Assembly: GCA_946414885.1 (NCBI GenBank) | Contig: CAMKQH010000009.1 | Coordinates: forward strand, 62,001 to 126,000 | DNA length: 64,000 nucleotides | Direction: 5' to 3' | Source: an uncultured Lachnospiraceae bacterium | Lineage (GTDB): Bacteria > Bacillota > Clostridia > Lachnospirales > Lachnospiraceae | Part shown: positions 41,397-51,810 of the stretch, piece after piece | Layout of the letters: each line of letters opens with the position of its first letter | Position numbering within the stretch: position 1 is the first letter of the stretch | Translations under genes and position numbers: made by a program | Notes under the pieces: model-generated | What the model saw: only the letters and a program-made list of their open reading frames with translations | Database searches by the model: none | Told to the model about the DNA's origin: nothing

Positions 41397-44267
41397 ATGG
41401 CAGGCGAGAAAAATGCGCTCCCGAAGTTTGACGCGCGGGATTACATTAAGATCCGCGGCGCGCGGGAGCATAACTTAAAAAACATTGACGTAAACATCCC
41501 TAGAAACAAATTGGTTGTTCTGACAGGGATGTCAGGTTCTGGAAAATCTTCCTTGGCATTTGATACGATCTACGCAGAAGGGCAGAGACGCTACATGGAG
41601 TCTTTATCTTCTTACGCGAGACAATTCCTGGGGCAGATGGAGAAACCTGACGTGGAGAGGATTGACGGGCTTTCCCCCGCAATCTCCATTGATCAGAAAT
41701 CGACGAACCGGAATCCCCGTTCCACGGTGGGAACCGTGACGGAGATCTATGATTATTTCAGACTTTTGTATGCCAGGATAGGCACGCCGCACTGTCCAAA
41801 CTGCGGAAGGGTGATCGCAAGGCAGACGGTGGATCAGATGGTGGATCAGATCACGGCCCTCCCGGAGGGGACGAGGCTGCAGCTCCTTGCGCCCGTGGTG
41901 CGCGGCAGAAAGGGCCAGCACGAGAAGGTTTTGGAGCGGGCGAGCCGCAGCGGCTACGTTCGCGTTCGCGTTGACGGGAATCTGTACGAGCTGACGGAAG
42001 AGATCAAGCTGGATAAGAATATAAAGCATAACATAGAGATTGTTGTGGACAGACTTGTGGTCAAGCCCGGAATGGAAAGGCGACTTGCGGATTCCATCGA
42101 GAGTGCGCTGAATCTGGCGGACGGGCTTTTGGAGGTTGACGTGATTGACGGTGAGACCATGAGCTTTAGCCAGAATTTTGCCTGCCCGGACTGTGGCGTG
42201 AGCATTGGAGAGATCGAGCCCCGGAGCTTTTCCTTTAACAATCCGTTCGGCGCGTGCCCGGCCTGTTTTGGTCTGGGATATAAGATGGAATTTGACGAGG
42301 AACTTCTCATTCCGGACACGTCCCTGTCCATCCGCGAGGGAGCCATTGCCGCCCTTGGCTGGCAGTCCTGCGCTGACAAAGGAAGCTTTACGAACGCGCT
42401 TTTACAAGCGCTTTGCAAGGAATATAAGTTTGATCTGGATACGCCCTTTGAGAAATACCCGCAGAAGATCAAGGACGTGCTGATTCACGGTACAAACGGG
42501 AAAAGCGTGGACGTATACTATGAGGGCCAAAGAGGCAGGGGAATTTATCCCACGGCCTTTGAGGGGTTGATCAAAAACATGGAGAGAAGGTACAAGGAAA
42601 CCTTCTCGGAAGCCATGAAGCAGGAATATGAGACCTTCATGCGCATCACCCCGTGTAAGGAATGTAACGGCATGAGGCTGAAGAAGGAATCTCTCGCCGT
42701 GACGGTGTGTGATAAGAATATTTACGAAGTGACAAATCTGTCAGTTATTAACCTGCAGAAATTTTTGCAGGAGATGCAGCTTTCGCCTCAGCAGGAATTC
42801 ATCGGAAAGCGCGTGCTGAAGGAAATCCGGGCGCGGGTTGGCTTTTTGGTAGACGTGGGTCTGGAATACCTGTCCTTATCCCGCGCGACGGCCAGCCTTT
42901 CCGGCGGCGAGGCGCAAAGAATCCGTCTTGCCACCCAGATCGGTTCCGGACTGATGGGCGTTTGTTATATTTTGGATGAGCCCAGCATAGGCTTGCATCA
43001 GCGGGATAACGACAAGCTCTTAAATACGCTGAAAAACCTTCGTGATCTGGGTAACACGCTGATCGTTGTGGAGCATGACGAGGACACCATGCTGGCCGCG
43101 GATCACATAGTGGACATCGGACCTGGCGCCGGCTCTCACGGAGGAGAGGTGGTCGCACAGGGCACGGCGGAAGAGATCATGAAGGTGCCGGAGTCCATTA
43201 CGGGACAGTATTTGTCCGGAAGGAAGATGATCCCCGTGCCCGAAAGCCGCAGAAAGCCTGCGGCCTGGATCACGGTGAAGGGGGCGCAGGAGCATAATCT
43301 GAAGAATATTGACGTGAGGATTCCTCTGGGCGTAATGACTTGCGTGACAGGCGTGTCAGGTTCCGGAAAGAGCTCTCTTGTCAACGAGATTCTTTATAAA
43401 CGTTTGGCAAGGGAATTAAACCGCGCCCGCATCATTCCCGGAAAACACGCAGACATCGAGGGGATGAAGCAGCTTGACAAGGTCATTGCCATCGATCAGT
43501 CACCCATAGGACGTACGCCGAGATCCAATCCCGCAACGTACACGGGCGTCTTTGATCAGATCCGCGATCTCTTTGCCTCTACCGCGGACGCGAAGGCGAA
43601 GGGCTATGCGAAGGGGCGTTTTTCCTTTAACGTAAAGGGCGGACGCTGCGAAGCCTGCAGCGGCGACGGCATCATCAAGATCGAGATGCATTTTCTGCCG
43701 GACGTTTACGTTCCCTGTGAGGTCTGCGGCGGAAAGCGCTACAATCGCGAGACGCTGGACGTGAAATACAAGGGGAAGAGCATTTTTGACGTGCTTGACA
43801 TGACCGTGGAGGAAGCGCTCTCGTTCTTTGAAAACATGCCATCCATCCGGAATAAGATCCAGACCCTATTTGACGTGGGTCTTGGCTACGTAAAGCTTGG
43901 CCAGCCTTCCACGGAGCTTTCCGGCGGCGAGGCGCAGCGCATCAAACTTGCGACGGAGCTCTCAAGAAGGAGCACGGGCAAGACGATCTATATTTTGGAT
44001 GAGCCCACCACGGGCCTGCATTTTGCGGACGTCCACAAGCTTGTGGAGATTTTGCATCGTCTCGCGGACGGCGGAAATACCGTGGTCGTGATCGAACACA
44101 ATCTCGACGTGATCAAGACGGCCGATTATATCATTGACATGGGACCCGAGGGCGGAGACCGCGGAGGTACCGTCATCGCGGAAGGAACCCCGGAGGAGAT
44201 CGCAAAGAACAGGAAATCCTATACGGGCGAATACGTGAAACGCATGTTGGAGAAGGCTAAACGATAA
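41397..44267 (+). CDS. uvrA: Excinuclease ABC subunit A
   Basis: 956 residues from ATG 41397 (GGAG 5 nt upstream; 17 more in-frame codons start at 41346 without RBS). Two ABC modules: first Walker [21 protein letters not shown], signature [16 protein letters not shown]; second Walker [20 protein letters not shown], signature [16 protein letters not shown]. Zinc fingers CPNCG...CPDCG...CPAC and CEAC...CEVC are present. UvrA2 scans DNA and loads UvrB. Confidence 0.98.
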   Translation: MAGEKNALPKFDARDYIKIRGAREHNLKNIDVNIPRNKLVVLTGMSGSGKSSLAFDTIYAEGQRRYMESLSSYARQFLGQMEKPDVERIDGLSPAISIDQKSTNRNPRSTVGTVTEIYDYFRLLYARIGTPHCPNCGRVIARQTVDQMVDQITALPEGTRLQLLAPVVRGRKGQHEKVLERASRSGYVRVRVDGNLYELTEEIKLDKNIKHNIEIVVDRLVVKPGMERRLADSIESALNLADGLLEVDVIDGETMSFSQNFACPDCGVSIGEIEPRSFSFNNPFGACPACFGLGYKMEFDEELLIPDTSLSIREGAIAALGWQSCADKGSFTNALLQALCKEYKFDLDTPFEKYPQKIKDVLIHGTNGKSVDVYYEGQRGRGIYPTAFEGLIKNMERRYKETFSEAMKQEYETFMRITPCKECNGMRLKKESLAVTVCDKNIYEVTNLSVINLQKFLQEMQLSPQQEFIGKRVLKEIRARVGFLVDVGLEYLSLSRATASLSGGEAQRIRLATQIGSGLMGVCYILDEPSIGLHQRDNDKLLNTLKNLRDLGNTLIVVEHDEDTMLAADHIVDIGPGAGSHGGEVVAQGTAEEIMKVPESITGQYLSGRKMIPVPESRRKPAAWITVKGAQEHNLKNIDVRIPLGVMTCVTGVSGSGKSSLVNEILYKRLARELNRARIIPGKHADIEGMKQLDKVIAIDQSPIGRTPRSNPATYTGVFDQIRDLFASTADAKAKGYAKGRFSFNVKGGRCEACSGDGIIKIEMHFLPDVYVPCEVCGGKRYNRETLDVKYKGKSIFDVLDMTVEEALSFFENMPSIRNKIQTLFDVGLGYVKLGQPSTELSGGEAQRIKLATELSRRSTGKTIYILDEPTTGLHFADVHKLVEILHRLADGGNTVVVIEHNLDVIKTADYIIDMGPEGGDRGGTVIAEGTPEEIAKNRKSYTGEYVKRMLEKAKR

Positions 44268-44282
44268 GGGCAGAGGAGACGC

Positions 44283-44936
44283 ATGAAGCATAAAAGACTA
44301 AACAGGGACCAGTGGGGATTTCAGTACTATCCGTACTATCAGATGAGGATTGACGACGATTGCTTTCACGGGCGCGCCACCCTGATCCGGATGACGGACG
44401 GGGAAAAGAATTATTGGCATGCGCCCCTTGCGGGAAAGGTACAGGTGACGGGGGAAGGCATGTGTTGGATGAGTCTGATCCCGGATGGCAGGGAGCACGT
44501 CATTACCGTGAAATACTTTCCCATCGGCATGCACGACGAGGAGCGCAGAAATTATCCGAAGCCCGGCGACGTGCGCTATCAGCCTTCCATTTGGTACGTC
44601 GACGTCTGTGAAGGGATCGAAGAGGATGAATATGGCGTCTGGGTTTACGTTGATAAATACCTGGACCTGGTCTTTACCCCCGAGGGCGACGTTCACGTGG
44701 ATGACAGGGATGAATTGGACGCAGCCCATGACAAGGGAGAGATTACTGACGCGCAATATGAAGCGGCGATCCGCGAGTGCAAGGACATAAAGAAAGAGCT
44801 CTGCGATGACATTTCCAAGACGGATGCATGGTGCGCAAGGATCCGCGACCTGGTTGAAAAGAAGATCGCGGCGGGTCATCCCGTTACAAAGTGCAGGGAA
44901 GTTTTGGAAATGGAACGGAAGAATGGAATACTGTAG
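44283..44936 (+). CDS. DUF402-domain protein
   Basis: 217 residues. The DUF402 (FomD-like) core is visible: WYVDVCEGIEEDEYGVWVYV, then DKYLDLVFTPEGDVHVDDRD, ELDAAHDKGEITDAQYEAAI. Family members with known activity hydrolyse nucleoside di- or tri-phosphates or cleave CMP-fosfomycin adducts using Asp/Glu-bound metals; the DxD and DRDEL acidic residues are present here. An N-terminal beta region (MTDGEKNYWHAPL, HVITVKYFPIG) precedes it. It lies 15 nt after uvrA and 18 nt before the helicase. Confidence 0.82.
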   Translation: MKHKRLNRDQWGFQYYPYYQMRIDDDCFHGRATLIRMTDGEKNYWHAPLAGKVQVTGEGMCWMSLIPDGREHVITVKYFPIGMHDEERRNYPKPGDVRYQPSIWYVDVCEGIEEDEYGVWVYVDKYLDLVFTPEGDVHVDDRDELDAAHDKGEITDAQYEAAIRECKDIKKELCDDISKTDAWCARIRDLVEKKIAAGHPVTKCREVLEMERKNGIL

Positions 44937-44954
44937 GAAAGTACGGAGAAACTT

Positions 44955-47027
44955 ATGATACAAAGCGAGAAGCTGGCGCAGTTCTATTTTACGCAATACC
45001 GGGACTGCGTCAAGGAGATGAAAAAGAAGAATAATGACGGGAAAAAGAACTTTGTGGAGCGCATGAACAGGCTGCATAAGGAGATGAAGGACTGTAAGAA
45101 TCCCAAGATCAGCCAGGCGCATCTCGACGAGTATCACCGCATGGTGCGCAGCATGGCGTATTATACCTTTAAGGAGGACAATCAGTTCGCCATCATGAAG
45201 CTTCGCGACATGATGATCCCTGAACTGGTACGCCTGGACCTGCTCGGGATGAAACCGGAGGAGCAGGAGCTTATCACGGCGAAGTTCCTGGAATATATCC
45301 GCGAAGAGCATCCCTATGAGATCTGCCAGAAGTCCCTTAGAAACCTGGCGAAGAATAATGCGGAGAGCGGCATACGAAGCCAGATCATCGGCATGGTGCC
45401 GACCAGGCCTGAGACGGAGTTCCCGAAGGCATTGGAGATGCAACGCCATTTCATCCTGCACGTGGGTCCCACAAACTGCGGAAAGACCTATCACGCGCTG
45501 GAGAGCCTAAAGAGGGCGATGAACGGCGTGTATCTGGGACCGCTCAGACTTTTGGCACTGGAAGTCTTTGAGAAGATGAATGATGCCGGCATCCCTTGTA
45601 CCATGCTGACCGGCGAGGAGAGGATCTATCAGGAGAATTCTTTCATCACCGCGTCCACCATAGAGATGCTGGACATTGAGCAGGAGTATGACGTGGCCGT
45701 GATCGACGAGGCGCAGATGATCACGGATCCGGACAGGGGTCATTCCTGGACGAGGGCGATCCTGGGCGTGCAGGCAAAGGAGATCCACGTCTGCATGAGT
45801 CCGGCGGCGGAGAAGGTGGTAAAGCACCTGATCTCACTCTGCGGCGATACGGAAGAAACCAATCACTATGAGAGAAAGACGAAGCTTCTTTGCGAGGACG
45901 TGCCGGCGGTTTTCCCGGATGACGTACAGGAAGGGGATGCGGTCATTGCGTTTTCGAAGCGCGCCGTCCTGGACATTGCGGGGCGCCTTGAGAGCGACGG
46001 CATCAAGGCCAGTGTAATCTATGGCAGCCTTCCGCCGGAGATCAGAAGACGTCAGATCCATCTGTTCACGACGCATCAGACGAAGGTGGTGGTCTCGACG
46101 GACGCCATCGGCATGGGCTTAAACCTTCCCGTACGAAGGATCGTCTTTGCGCAGACGACAAAGTTTGACGGAAAGGAGACGGGACCCCTGACGGTGGAGA
46201 CGATCCATCAGATCGCGGGCCGCGCAGGCCGTTTTGGCATCTATGATACGGGTTACGTCAACGCCGTTGGCGAGGATAACCTGAATTTCATCAAGGAGAA
46301 TTTCCCGAAGAAGGAAAAGGAGGTGGAGACGGTCAGCCTTGGCTTCCCGCAGGTGCTTCTCGACATGGATGAGCCGCTGGATGCCATCCTGAAGATCTGG
46401 AAGTCCGTTGAAACCCAGCCTCCCTTCGAGAAGATCAGCATAGAAGAAGTATTATTCCTGTATGAACGGGCCTACAAGGACCGCAAGGAGATCGACGGAT
46501 TTGAGGACAAGCACCTGCTCTATCGCATGCTGACCTGCTCCATTGACGTAAAAAACCGGGACATCGTTGAATTGTGGCTCTATTACTGTAAGACCTACAC
46601 GGCGGACGTGAGCCTGCATTTTCCTGCACTCATCATGTGCACGGACATTGGACTGCATAAGTACGAGACCTTTTATAAGCTCTTGGATCTCTATTATCAG
46701 TTTTCCATCCGCATGGGCAAGGTGATCGAGCAGGACCGTTTGGACAAGGAACGCGAAAAGACGGAGGAGACCATCATGCGCCTCCTTGCGAAGGACAAGA
46801 ACGTCTTTATCCGCAAGTGTCAGTACTGCGGCGCACCCATACCGCTGTCCAGTTCTTCAAGAATGTGTGACGTCTGCTATGCGGAAATGAAGGCACACAG
46901 AATTGTGGGGGAATCAAGCTTTGGAAAAATGAAAAGAAACGAGTTGCGCGGCGATTCGGGCAAGAAAAAAGAATCCCGCGGAGGCGGGCAACACCGCCGA
47001 TATCACCGTCGTCACGGAGATTCCTAA
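44955..47027 (+). CDS. Suv3-like superfamily 2 RNA/DNA helicase
   Basis: 690 residues, start ATG with a weak GGAGAA. A ~155-residue helical N-terminal region is followed by the helicase: motif I HVGPTNCGKTYHALESL, TMLTGEERI, motif II AVIDEAQMI (DEAQ), motif III MSPAAE, and motif VI HQIAGRAGRFG. This GPTNCGKT/DEAQ combination is that of mitochondrial Suv3 (DExH degradosome helicase). A C-terminal zinc ribbon (CQYCGAPIPLSSSSRMCDVC) and a basic tail with KRNELRG/RRYHRR suggest nucleic-acid binding. In bacteria such proteins are poorly studied; substrate could be RNA or RNA/DNA hybrids. Confidence 0.9.
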   Translation: MIQSEKLAQFYFTQYRDCVKEMKKKNNDGKKNFVERMNRLHKEMKDCKNPKISQAHLDEYHRMVRSMAYYTFKEDNQFAIMKLRDMMIPELVRLDLLGMKPEEQELITAKFLEYIREEHPYEICQKSLRNLAKNNAESGIRSQIIGMVPTRPETEFPKALEMQRHFILHVGPTNCGKTYHALESLKRAMNGVYLGPLRLLALEVFEKMNDAGIPCTMLTGEERIYQENSFITASTIEMLDIEQEYDVAVIDEAQMITDPDRGHSWTRAILGVQAKEIHVCMSPAAEKVVKHLISLCGDTEETNHYERKTKLLCEDVPAVFPDDVQEGDAVIAFSKRAVLDIAGRLESDGIKASVIYGSLPPEIRRRQIHLFTTHQTKVVVSTDAIGMGLNLPVRRIVFAQTTKFDGKETGPLTVETIHQIAGRAGRFGIYDTGYVNAVGEDNLNFIKENFPKKEKEVETVSLGFPQVLLDMDEPLDAILKIWKSVETQPPFEKISIEEVLFLYERAYKDRKEIDGFEDKHLLYRMLTCSIDVKNRDIVELWLYYCKTYTADVSLHFPALIMCTDIGLHKYETFYKLLDLYYQFSIRMGKVIEQDRLDKEREKTEETIMRLLAKDKNVFIRKCQYCGAPIPLSSSSRMCDVCYAEMKAHRIVGESSFGKMKRNELRGDSGKKKESRGGGQHRRYHRRHGDS

Positions 47028-47182
47028 GTTGTTCCAAAATGGACGAGGATCAGGGCGATTTCTAAAAAATTTTAAAATTTTTTTTAGTTCCTCTATGAAA
47101 ATGACGGGAATTCGGTTATAATGTATTGCGCGTGACTCATTAATTTGATTTTTTGGAATTTGAATGGAAAGAGGAGTTAAAA

Positions 47183-48175
47183 ATGCAAGGTACGGATATC
47201 GGCATTGACCTTGGAACGGCAAGCATACTTGTTTACATAAGAGGGAAGGGCGTGGTGTTAAAGGAGCCCTCCGTGGTTGCGCTCGACCGCGACACAAATA
47301 AGATTAAGGCGATCGGTGAGGATGCCAGACTGATGTTGGGACGCACTCCCGGCAACATCGTGGCCATCAGACCCTTACGTCAGGGCGTTATCTCCGATTA
47401 CACCGTGACGGAGCAGATGATGAAATATTTCATCCAAAAGGCCCTCGGCAAGAAGGTATTCCGTCGTCCTCACATTGCGGTTTGCGTACCCAGTGGCGTA
47501 ACGGAAGTTGAGAAGAAGGCCGTGGAGGATGCAACGTATCAGACTGGCGCGAAGGAGGTTTCCATCATTGAGGAGCCCATTGCGGCAGCCATTGGCGCGG
47601 GCATCGACATTTCCAAGCCCTGTGGAAACATGATCGTGGACATCGGCGGCGGCACCAGCGACATTGCCGTGATCTCTCTTGGAGGCACTGTTGTCAGCGC
47701 ATCCATCAAGATCGCCGGAGACGATTTCGACGAGGCGATTGTCCGTTACATGAGAAAGAAACACAATCTCCTCATCGGTGAAAGAACCGCAGAGGACATG
47801 AAGATCAAGATCGGATCTTGCTACAAGCGTCCTGAGCCTGACTTTATGGACGTTCGCGGACGTAACCTTGTGACGGGTCTTCCCAAGACCGTCAGCGTGT
47901 CTTCCGAGGAGATGGAGGAAGCGCTGAAGGAAGCGACGGCGCAGATCGTGGAGACCATCCACAGCGTACTGGAGAAGACTCCCCCTGAGCTTGCGGCCGA
48001 CATTGCGGATCGCGGCATCGTGCTTACCGGCGGCGGAAGCCTTCTGCGCGGTCTGGAGGAGCTGATCTCCGAGAAGACCGGCATCAACTGCATGACTGCA
48101 GAGGATCCCATGACTGCCGTTGCAATCGGTACCGGAAAGTTTGTAGAGTTTATGTCGAATTATCGTGAGCCTTAA
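47183..48175 (+). CDS. mreB: MreB/Mbl-family actin-like cell-shape protein
   Basis: 330 residues from ATG 47183 (AAAGAGGAG upstream; ten extra codons from 47153 lack RBS). Actin-fold ATP motifs: GIDLGTASILVYIRGKG, VCVPSGVTEVEKKAV, VDIGGGTSDIAVISLGG and ILTGGGSLLRGL-type (IVLTGGGSLL). It polymerises under the membrane and guides sidewall synthesis. No mreC/mreD follow, so it is more like the solitary Mbl/MreBH copies of Firmicutes. A -10-like TATAAT lies at 47117-47122 with an A/T tract 47064-47087 upstream that could act as UP element. Confidence 0.93.
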   Translation: MQGTDIGIDLGTASILVYIRGKGVVLKEPSVVALDRDTNKIKAIGEDARLMLGRTPGNIVAIRPLRQGVISDYTVTEQMMKYFIQKALGKKVFRRPHIAVCVPSGVTEVEKKAVEDATYQTGAKEVSIIEEPIAAAIGAGIDISKPCGNMIVDIGGGTSDIAVISLGGTVVSASIKIAGDDFDEAIVRYMRKKHNLLIGERTAEDMKIKIGSCYKRPEPDFMDVRGRNLVTGLPKTVSVSSEEMEEALKEATAQIVETIHSVLEKTPPELAADIADRGIVLTGGGSLLRGLEELISEKTGINCMTAEDPMTAVAIGTGKFVEFMSNYREP

Positions 48176-48220
48176 AGGCATATGCCCGGCAATACGCATC
48201 GGATGACGCCGGGAATGGTT

Positions 48221-48270
48221 GCGCAAAGTCTGTTGAAGAAAAGCAATGGGCTTTGCGCGTGCTTTTTTCT
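48221..48270 (+). terminator. Terminator after mreB-like gene
   Basis: GCGCAAAG (48221-48228) pairs with CTTTGCGC (48251-48258), then GTGCTTTTTTC. A second hairpin CCCGGC (48185-48190)/GCCGGG (48208-48213) lies just before it. Confidence 0.75.
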
Positions 48271-48388
48271 ATTTTCAAGATTTCTATTTTTTCTTCCGGA
48301 TTCCCCGGACAGTGATTTCATCAGTAACGCAGCGTAAAGATTGAAAAGGCTAGGGGCATGCGGATGACCCGTGGCTTTGGAGGTGTGC

Positions 48389-50617
48389 ATGGAAAGCATA
48401 AAGGGATACGTGGACCGCATTACGTACCAGAATACGGAGAATGGGTATACCGTGATCCGTCTCCTTGTTGGGGAGAAGGAATTGATTTGCGTGGGGTATT
48501 GCATGGGCATTTCCCAGGGAGAAACGATCGAAGCCTGGGGAGAATATGAGATGCACCCCACCTATGGCAAGCAGTTTCATATCTCGGAGTACGTGGTGAC
48601 CATGCCCACGGACCGGCTTGGCATGGAGCGGTATCTGGGCTCCGGTGCCATTAAGGGCGTTGGAGAAAAGCTTGCCGCCAGGATCGTAAAGACATTTGGC
48701 GATGATACGATGCGCATCATCGAGGAAGAACCGGAAAGGCTTGCGCAGATCAAGGGCATCAGCCTCCAGATGGCACAGAGAATCGCTGTGCAGATGGAAG
48801 AAAAAAAGGATATGCGGGAGGCGATGGTTTATCTCGCGGGCTTTGGGATTTCCAATCACTTGGCGGTAAAAATCTACGAAAAATACCAAACGGACGTCTA
48901 CCGGATCCTGCGCGAGAATCCCTATCAGCTGGCGGATGACGTTCACGGCGTTGGCTTCCGGATAGCGGATGAGATCGCGGCCAAGGTCGGGATCCAAGCG
49001 GACTCGGACTATCGGATCCGTTGCGGCATTTTGTACGTGTTGCAGCAGGCGACCATGGAAGGTCACGTTTACCTTCCCTTTGAGGAATTGCTGCCGCGGG
49101 CGTCAGAACTCCTGGGGGTATCGGAGGAGGCAGTCCGCGTCCAGGTGGATAACGCGGTAATGGATCGCAAGCTCGTCGCCAAGGGGAGTGCCGTTTTTCC
49201 AGCCTCCTACTACTATGCGGAGCTTTCCTGCGCCAAAATGTTGCATGACTTAAACGTGTCCATGGATCAAGGGCTGAAGACGCCTTCCCAGGAGGAGGCT
49301 TTGAAGAAGCGCCTGGAAAAACTTGCGTCCCGGCAGGGAATGGAACTGGATGAGCTCCAGATGCACGCGGTAATGGAGTGCATCCGCAACGGTATTTTCA
49401 TTCTGACGGGCGGTCCAGGAACGGGAAAGACCACGACCATCAACGTGATCATCCGGTATTTTGAGTCGGAAGGACTGGACATTTTCCTGGCAGCGCCCAC
49501 GGGCCGCGCGGCAAAGCGCATGACGGAGACGACGGGATTTGAGGCGAGAACCATCCACCGCATGCTGGAGCTTAACAGCGCACTCTCGGAGGATGACGGG
49601 CATCGCGTCAGCTTTGAGAGAAATGAGGAGAATCCCCTGGAGGCGGACGTGGTGATCATTGATGAGACTTCCATGGTGGACGTAAGGATTTTTCAGGCTC
49701 TCCTCAAGGCGATCGTTCCCGGAACAAGGCTGATCCTGGTGGGAGACGCGTCGCAGCTTCCCAGCGTTGGACCTGGGCAGGTGCTTCGCGACCTGCTTAA
49801 CAGCAAATGCTTTGCCAGCGTTGAATTACAAAAGATTTACAGGCAGGACGAGGGCAGCGACATTGTCGTGAATGCCCATCTGATCGATCAGGGCCGGGAG
49901 ATCCGCATGGATAATCATTCGAAGGACTTTTTCATGCTGGAGAGAAATGATCCGGCAGTGATCTATAAACACTTGATCCAGTTGATCCGGGACAAGCTTC
50001 CCGGCTACGTGAACTGTACGCCATTTGACGTACAGGTGCTGACGCCCATGCGCAAGGGCCCGCTTGGGTGTGAAACGCTCAACGGGATCCTGCAGCAATA
50101 CTTAAATCCTCCGGAACCCGCGAAGGCCGAGCACGTCTCTGGGGAGATCACCTATCGCGTCGGCGACAAGGTGATGCAGGTGAAAAACAATTATCAGCTG
50201 GAATGGGAGGTCATCGGCAAATACAACATTGTGATCGACAGGGGGACCGGCGTGTTTAACGGTGACATGGGGCGCGTTGCGGAGATTGACGAGACGTCCT
50301 CACACCTTGTCGTTGAATTTGATGAGGGGAAGCGCGTGACGTATCCCTTTGGGGAATTGGATCAGTTGGAGCTCTCGTACGCCATTACCATACATAAATC
50401 ACAGGGGAGCGAGTATCCGGCAGTCCTCTTGCCGCTGCTTGGCGGCCCCAAAATGCTGTTTACCAGGAACCTGTTGTACACGGCCATCACCAGGGCAAAG
50501 AGCTGCGTGACCATTTTGGGAAAAAGCGAGACAGTCCGTGAGATGATCGCGAACGGGAGAGAAAACAAACGCTACACGGCACTGGAGGAGCGGATCCGTG
50601 AGCTGGGCGCGCGTTAA
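48389..50617 (+). CDS. recD2: RecD2-type SF1B DNA helicase
   Basis: 742 residues from ATG 48389 (GGAGGTG upstream). N-terminal OB-like region, two helix-hairpin-helix repeats (IKGVGEKLAARIVKTFG, HGVGFRIADEIAAKVG) and then RecD helicase: motif I LTGGPGTGKTTTINVII, Ia APTGRAAKRM, II VVIIDETSMVD, III LVGDASQLPSVG, V/VI AITIHKSQGSEYPAVL and LYTAITRAKS. The long N-terminus and absence of RecBC identify RecD2, a 5'->3' helicase in replication-fork repair. Confidence 0.96.
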   Translation: MESIKGYVDRITYQNTENGYTVIRLLVGEKELICVGYCMGISQGETIEAWGEYEMHPTYGKQFHISEYVVTMPTDRLGMERYLGSGAIKGVGEKLAARIVKTFGDDTMRIIEEEPERLAQIKGISLQMAQRIAVQMEEKKDMREAMVYLAGFGISNHLAVKIYEKYQTDVYRILRENPYQLADDVHGVGFRIADEIAAKVGIQADSDYRIRCGILYVLQQATMEGHVYLPFEELLPRASELLGVSEEAVRVQVDNAVMDRKLVAKGSAVFPASYYYAELSCAKMLHDLNVSMDQGLKTPSQEEALKKRLEKLASRQGMELDELQMHAVMECIRNGIFILTGGPGTGKTTTINVIIRYFESEGLDIFLAAPTGRAAKRMTETTGFEARTIHRMLELNSALSEDDGHRVSFERNEENPLEADVVIIDETSMVDVRIFQALLKAIVPGTRLILVGDASQLPSVGPGQVLRDLLNSKCFASVELQKIYRQDEGSDIVVNAHLIDQGREIRMDNHSKDFFMLERNDPAVIYKHLIQLIRDKLPGYVNCTPFDVQVLTPMRKGPLGCETLNGILQQYLNPPEPAKAEHVSGEITYRVGDKVMQVKNNYQLEWEVIGKYNIVIDRGTGVFNGDMGRVAEIDETSSHLVVEFDEGKRVTYPFGELDQLELSYAITIHKSQGSEYPAVLLPLLGGPKMLFTRNLLYTAITRAKSCVTILGKSETVREMIANGRENKRYTALEERIRELGAR

Positions 50618-50628
50618 AATACGGGAGG

Positions 50629-51375
50629 TTGAATACGAGGGGAGATGACTCGGGAAATAACGGAATAAAATGGGCAGAGGCCGTGAAACAACTTCTTTTT
50701 CCGAGAAGATGTCCCGTTTGCGACGGCATTGTGACGCCGCAGGGGGAAAAGATCTGCTTTGGCTGTCTGAAAAAGCTTAAGCCGGTCGCAGCCCCCTGGT
50801 GCATGATCTGCGGAAAAGGTTTGGCGGCGGAGGGGACGTTCTGCGAAGACTGCAGGAAGGGCAGGATGCACGCGTACCGGCGCGCGAGGGCCCTTTACGA
50901 CTATCCAAGCATTGCGCCCTCCGTCTATCGGTTTAAGTATGGCGGCAGACGAGAATACAAAGATTTTTTTGGAGAGGAAATGGCACGGTATTTGGGGGAA
51001 TTTATCCGCATGACGGGGGCGGAAGGCCTGATCCCGGTTCCCCTTCATCCAAAACGCATGAGAAAGCGTGGATATAATCAGGCAGCTGAGCTCGCAAAGG
51101 TTCTGGGCCGGAAACTGGGGCTTCCCGTATACGAAAATATCCTGTTCCGGGTGAAAAATACGGCTCCCTTAAAGGAACAAAATTATAAAGAAAGACAAAA
51201 TAATTTGAAAAAGGCTTTTCTTGTTAGGAAAAATGATGTAAAATTAAAGACGATTATCCTTATTGACGACATCTATACAACTGGCACGACGGCGGACGAG
51301 GCAGCCATGGCCCTCATGGAGGGCGGCGTGGAAAACGTCTACGTGGTCGCGTTGGCCGGAAGCATGGAGGGATAA
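50629..51375 (+). CDS. ComF-family phosphoribosyltransferase-like protein
   Basis: 248 residues. An N-terminal double zinc finger (CPVCDGIVTPQGEKICFGC and CMICGKGL...CEDC) is followed by a PRTase domain: VPLHPKRMRKRGYNQAAELA, LKEQNYKERQNNLKKAF and the PRPP loop IILIDDIYTTGTTADEAA. ComF proteins are needed for DNA uptake or fork repair in several bacteria. The start is uncertain: TTG 50629 touches the RBS GGGAGG; GTG 50683 is an alternative that keeps the whole zinc finger. Confidence 0.9.
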   Translation: MNTRGDDSGNNGIKWAEAVKQLLFPRRCPVCDGIVTPQGEKICFGCLKKLKPVAAPWCMICGKGLAAEGTFCEDCRKGRMHAYRRARALYDYPSIAPSVYRFKYGGRREYKDFFGEEMARYLGEFIRMTGAEGLIPVPLHPKRMRKRGYNQAAELAKVLGRKLGLPVYENILFRVKNTAPLKEQNYKERQNNLKKAFLVRKNDVKLKTIILIDDIYTTGTTADEAAMALMEGGVENVYVVALAGSMEG

Positions 51376-51394
51376 GGGAAAAGTGGAGGATGCC

Positions 51395-51790
51395 ATGATT
51401 GATGAACAGAAAATTATCTTGATGACAAAACTGGCCACTTACGAAGAGAAAAAAGGAAGGAAAATGCGGAAGTACAACGAGGTCTATTGCAGCGATTACG
51501 TGCTGATCCACTTACTTGTGACCGTTTTGGCCGTAACGATTGCTTTCGGGGTTGTGTTTGGACTTTACGTATTTAATGATTTCGAGGCATTTATGCAGAG
51601 CGTGTACAAAATGGACGTCATTAGTTACGCCATGAACGTTCTGCGCGTTTATCTGTACGTGTTAGCGGGCTACGCCGCGTTTACGTTCCTGTATGCCGTG
51701 ATCAAATATCATCTCGCACGTAAGAGCCTAAATGGTTATTATCAAAATCTGAAAAAACTGAATGCTTATTACAAAGAGCATGGGAACTAA
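51395..51790 (+). CDS. Hypothetical two-helix membrane protein
   Basis: 131 residues from ATG 51395 (GTGGAGG upstream). Two membrane helices (~42-65 VLIHLLVTVLAVTIAFGVVF and ~85-105 VLRVYLYVLAGYAAFTFLYA) with a basic N-terminal cytoplasmic part and a C-terminal Tyr/Lys/Asn-rich helix (KSLNGYYQNLKKLNAYYKEH). No domain recognised. Lies 20 nt after comF and 20 nt before the next membrane protein, within the cdaAR operon. Confidence 0.75.
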   Translation: MIDEQKIILMTKLATYEEKKGRKMRKYNEVYCSDYVLIHLLVTVLAVTIAFGVVFGLYVFNDFEAFMQSVYKMDVISYAMNVLRVYLYVLAGYAAFTFLYAVIKYHLARKSLNGYYQNLKKLNAYYKEHGN

Positions 51791-51810
51791 GGTTTGACTG
51801 GGAGGAAGAA

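Noticed and set aside
47064-47087. A/T-only inverted repeat AAAAAATTTTAAAATTTTTT
   Set aside because: Without G-C pairs it is unlikely to terminate the helicase transcript; an UP element for the mreB promoter is a better guess.
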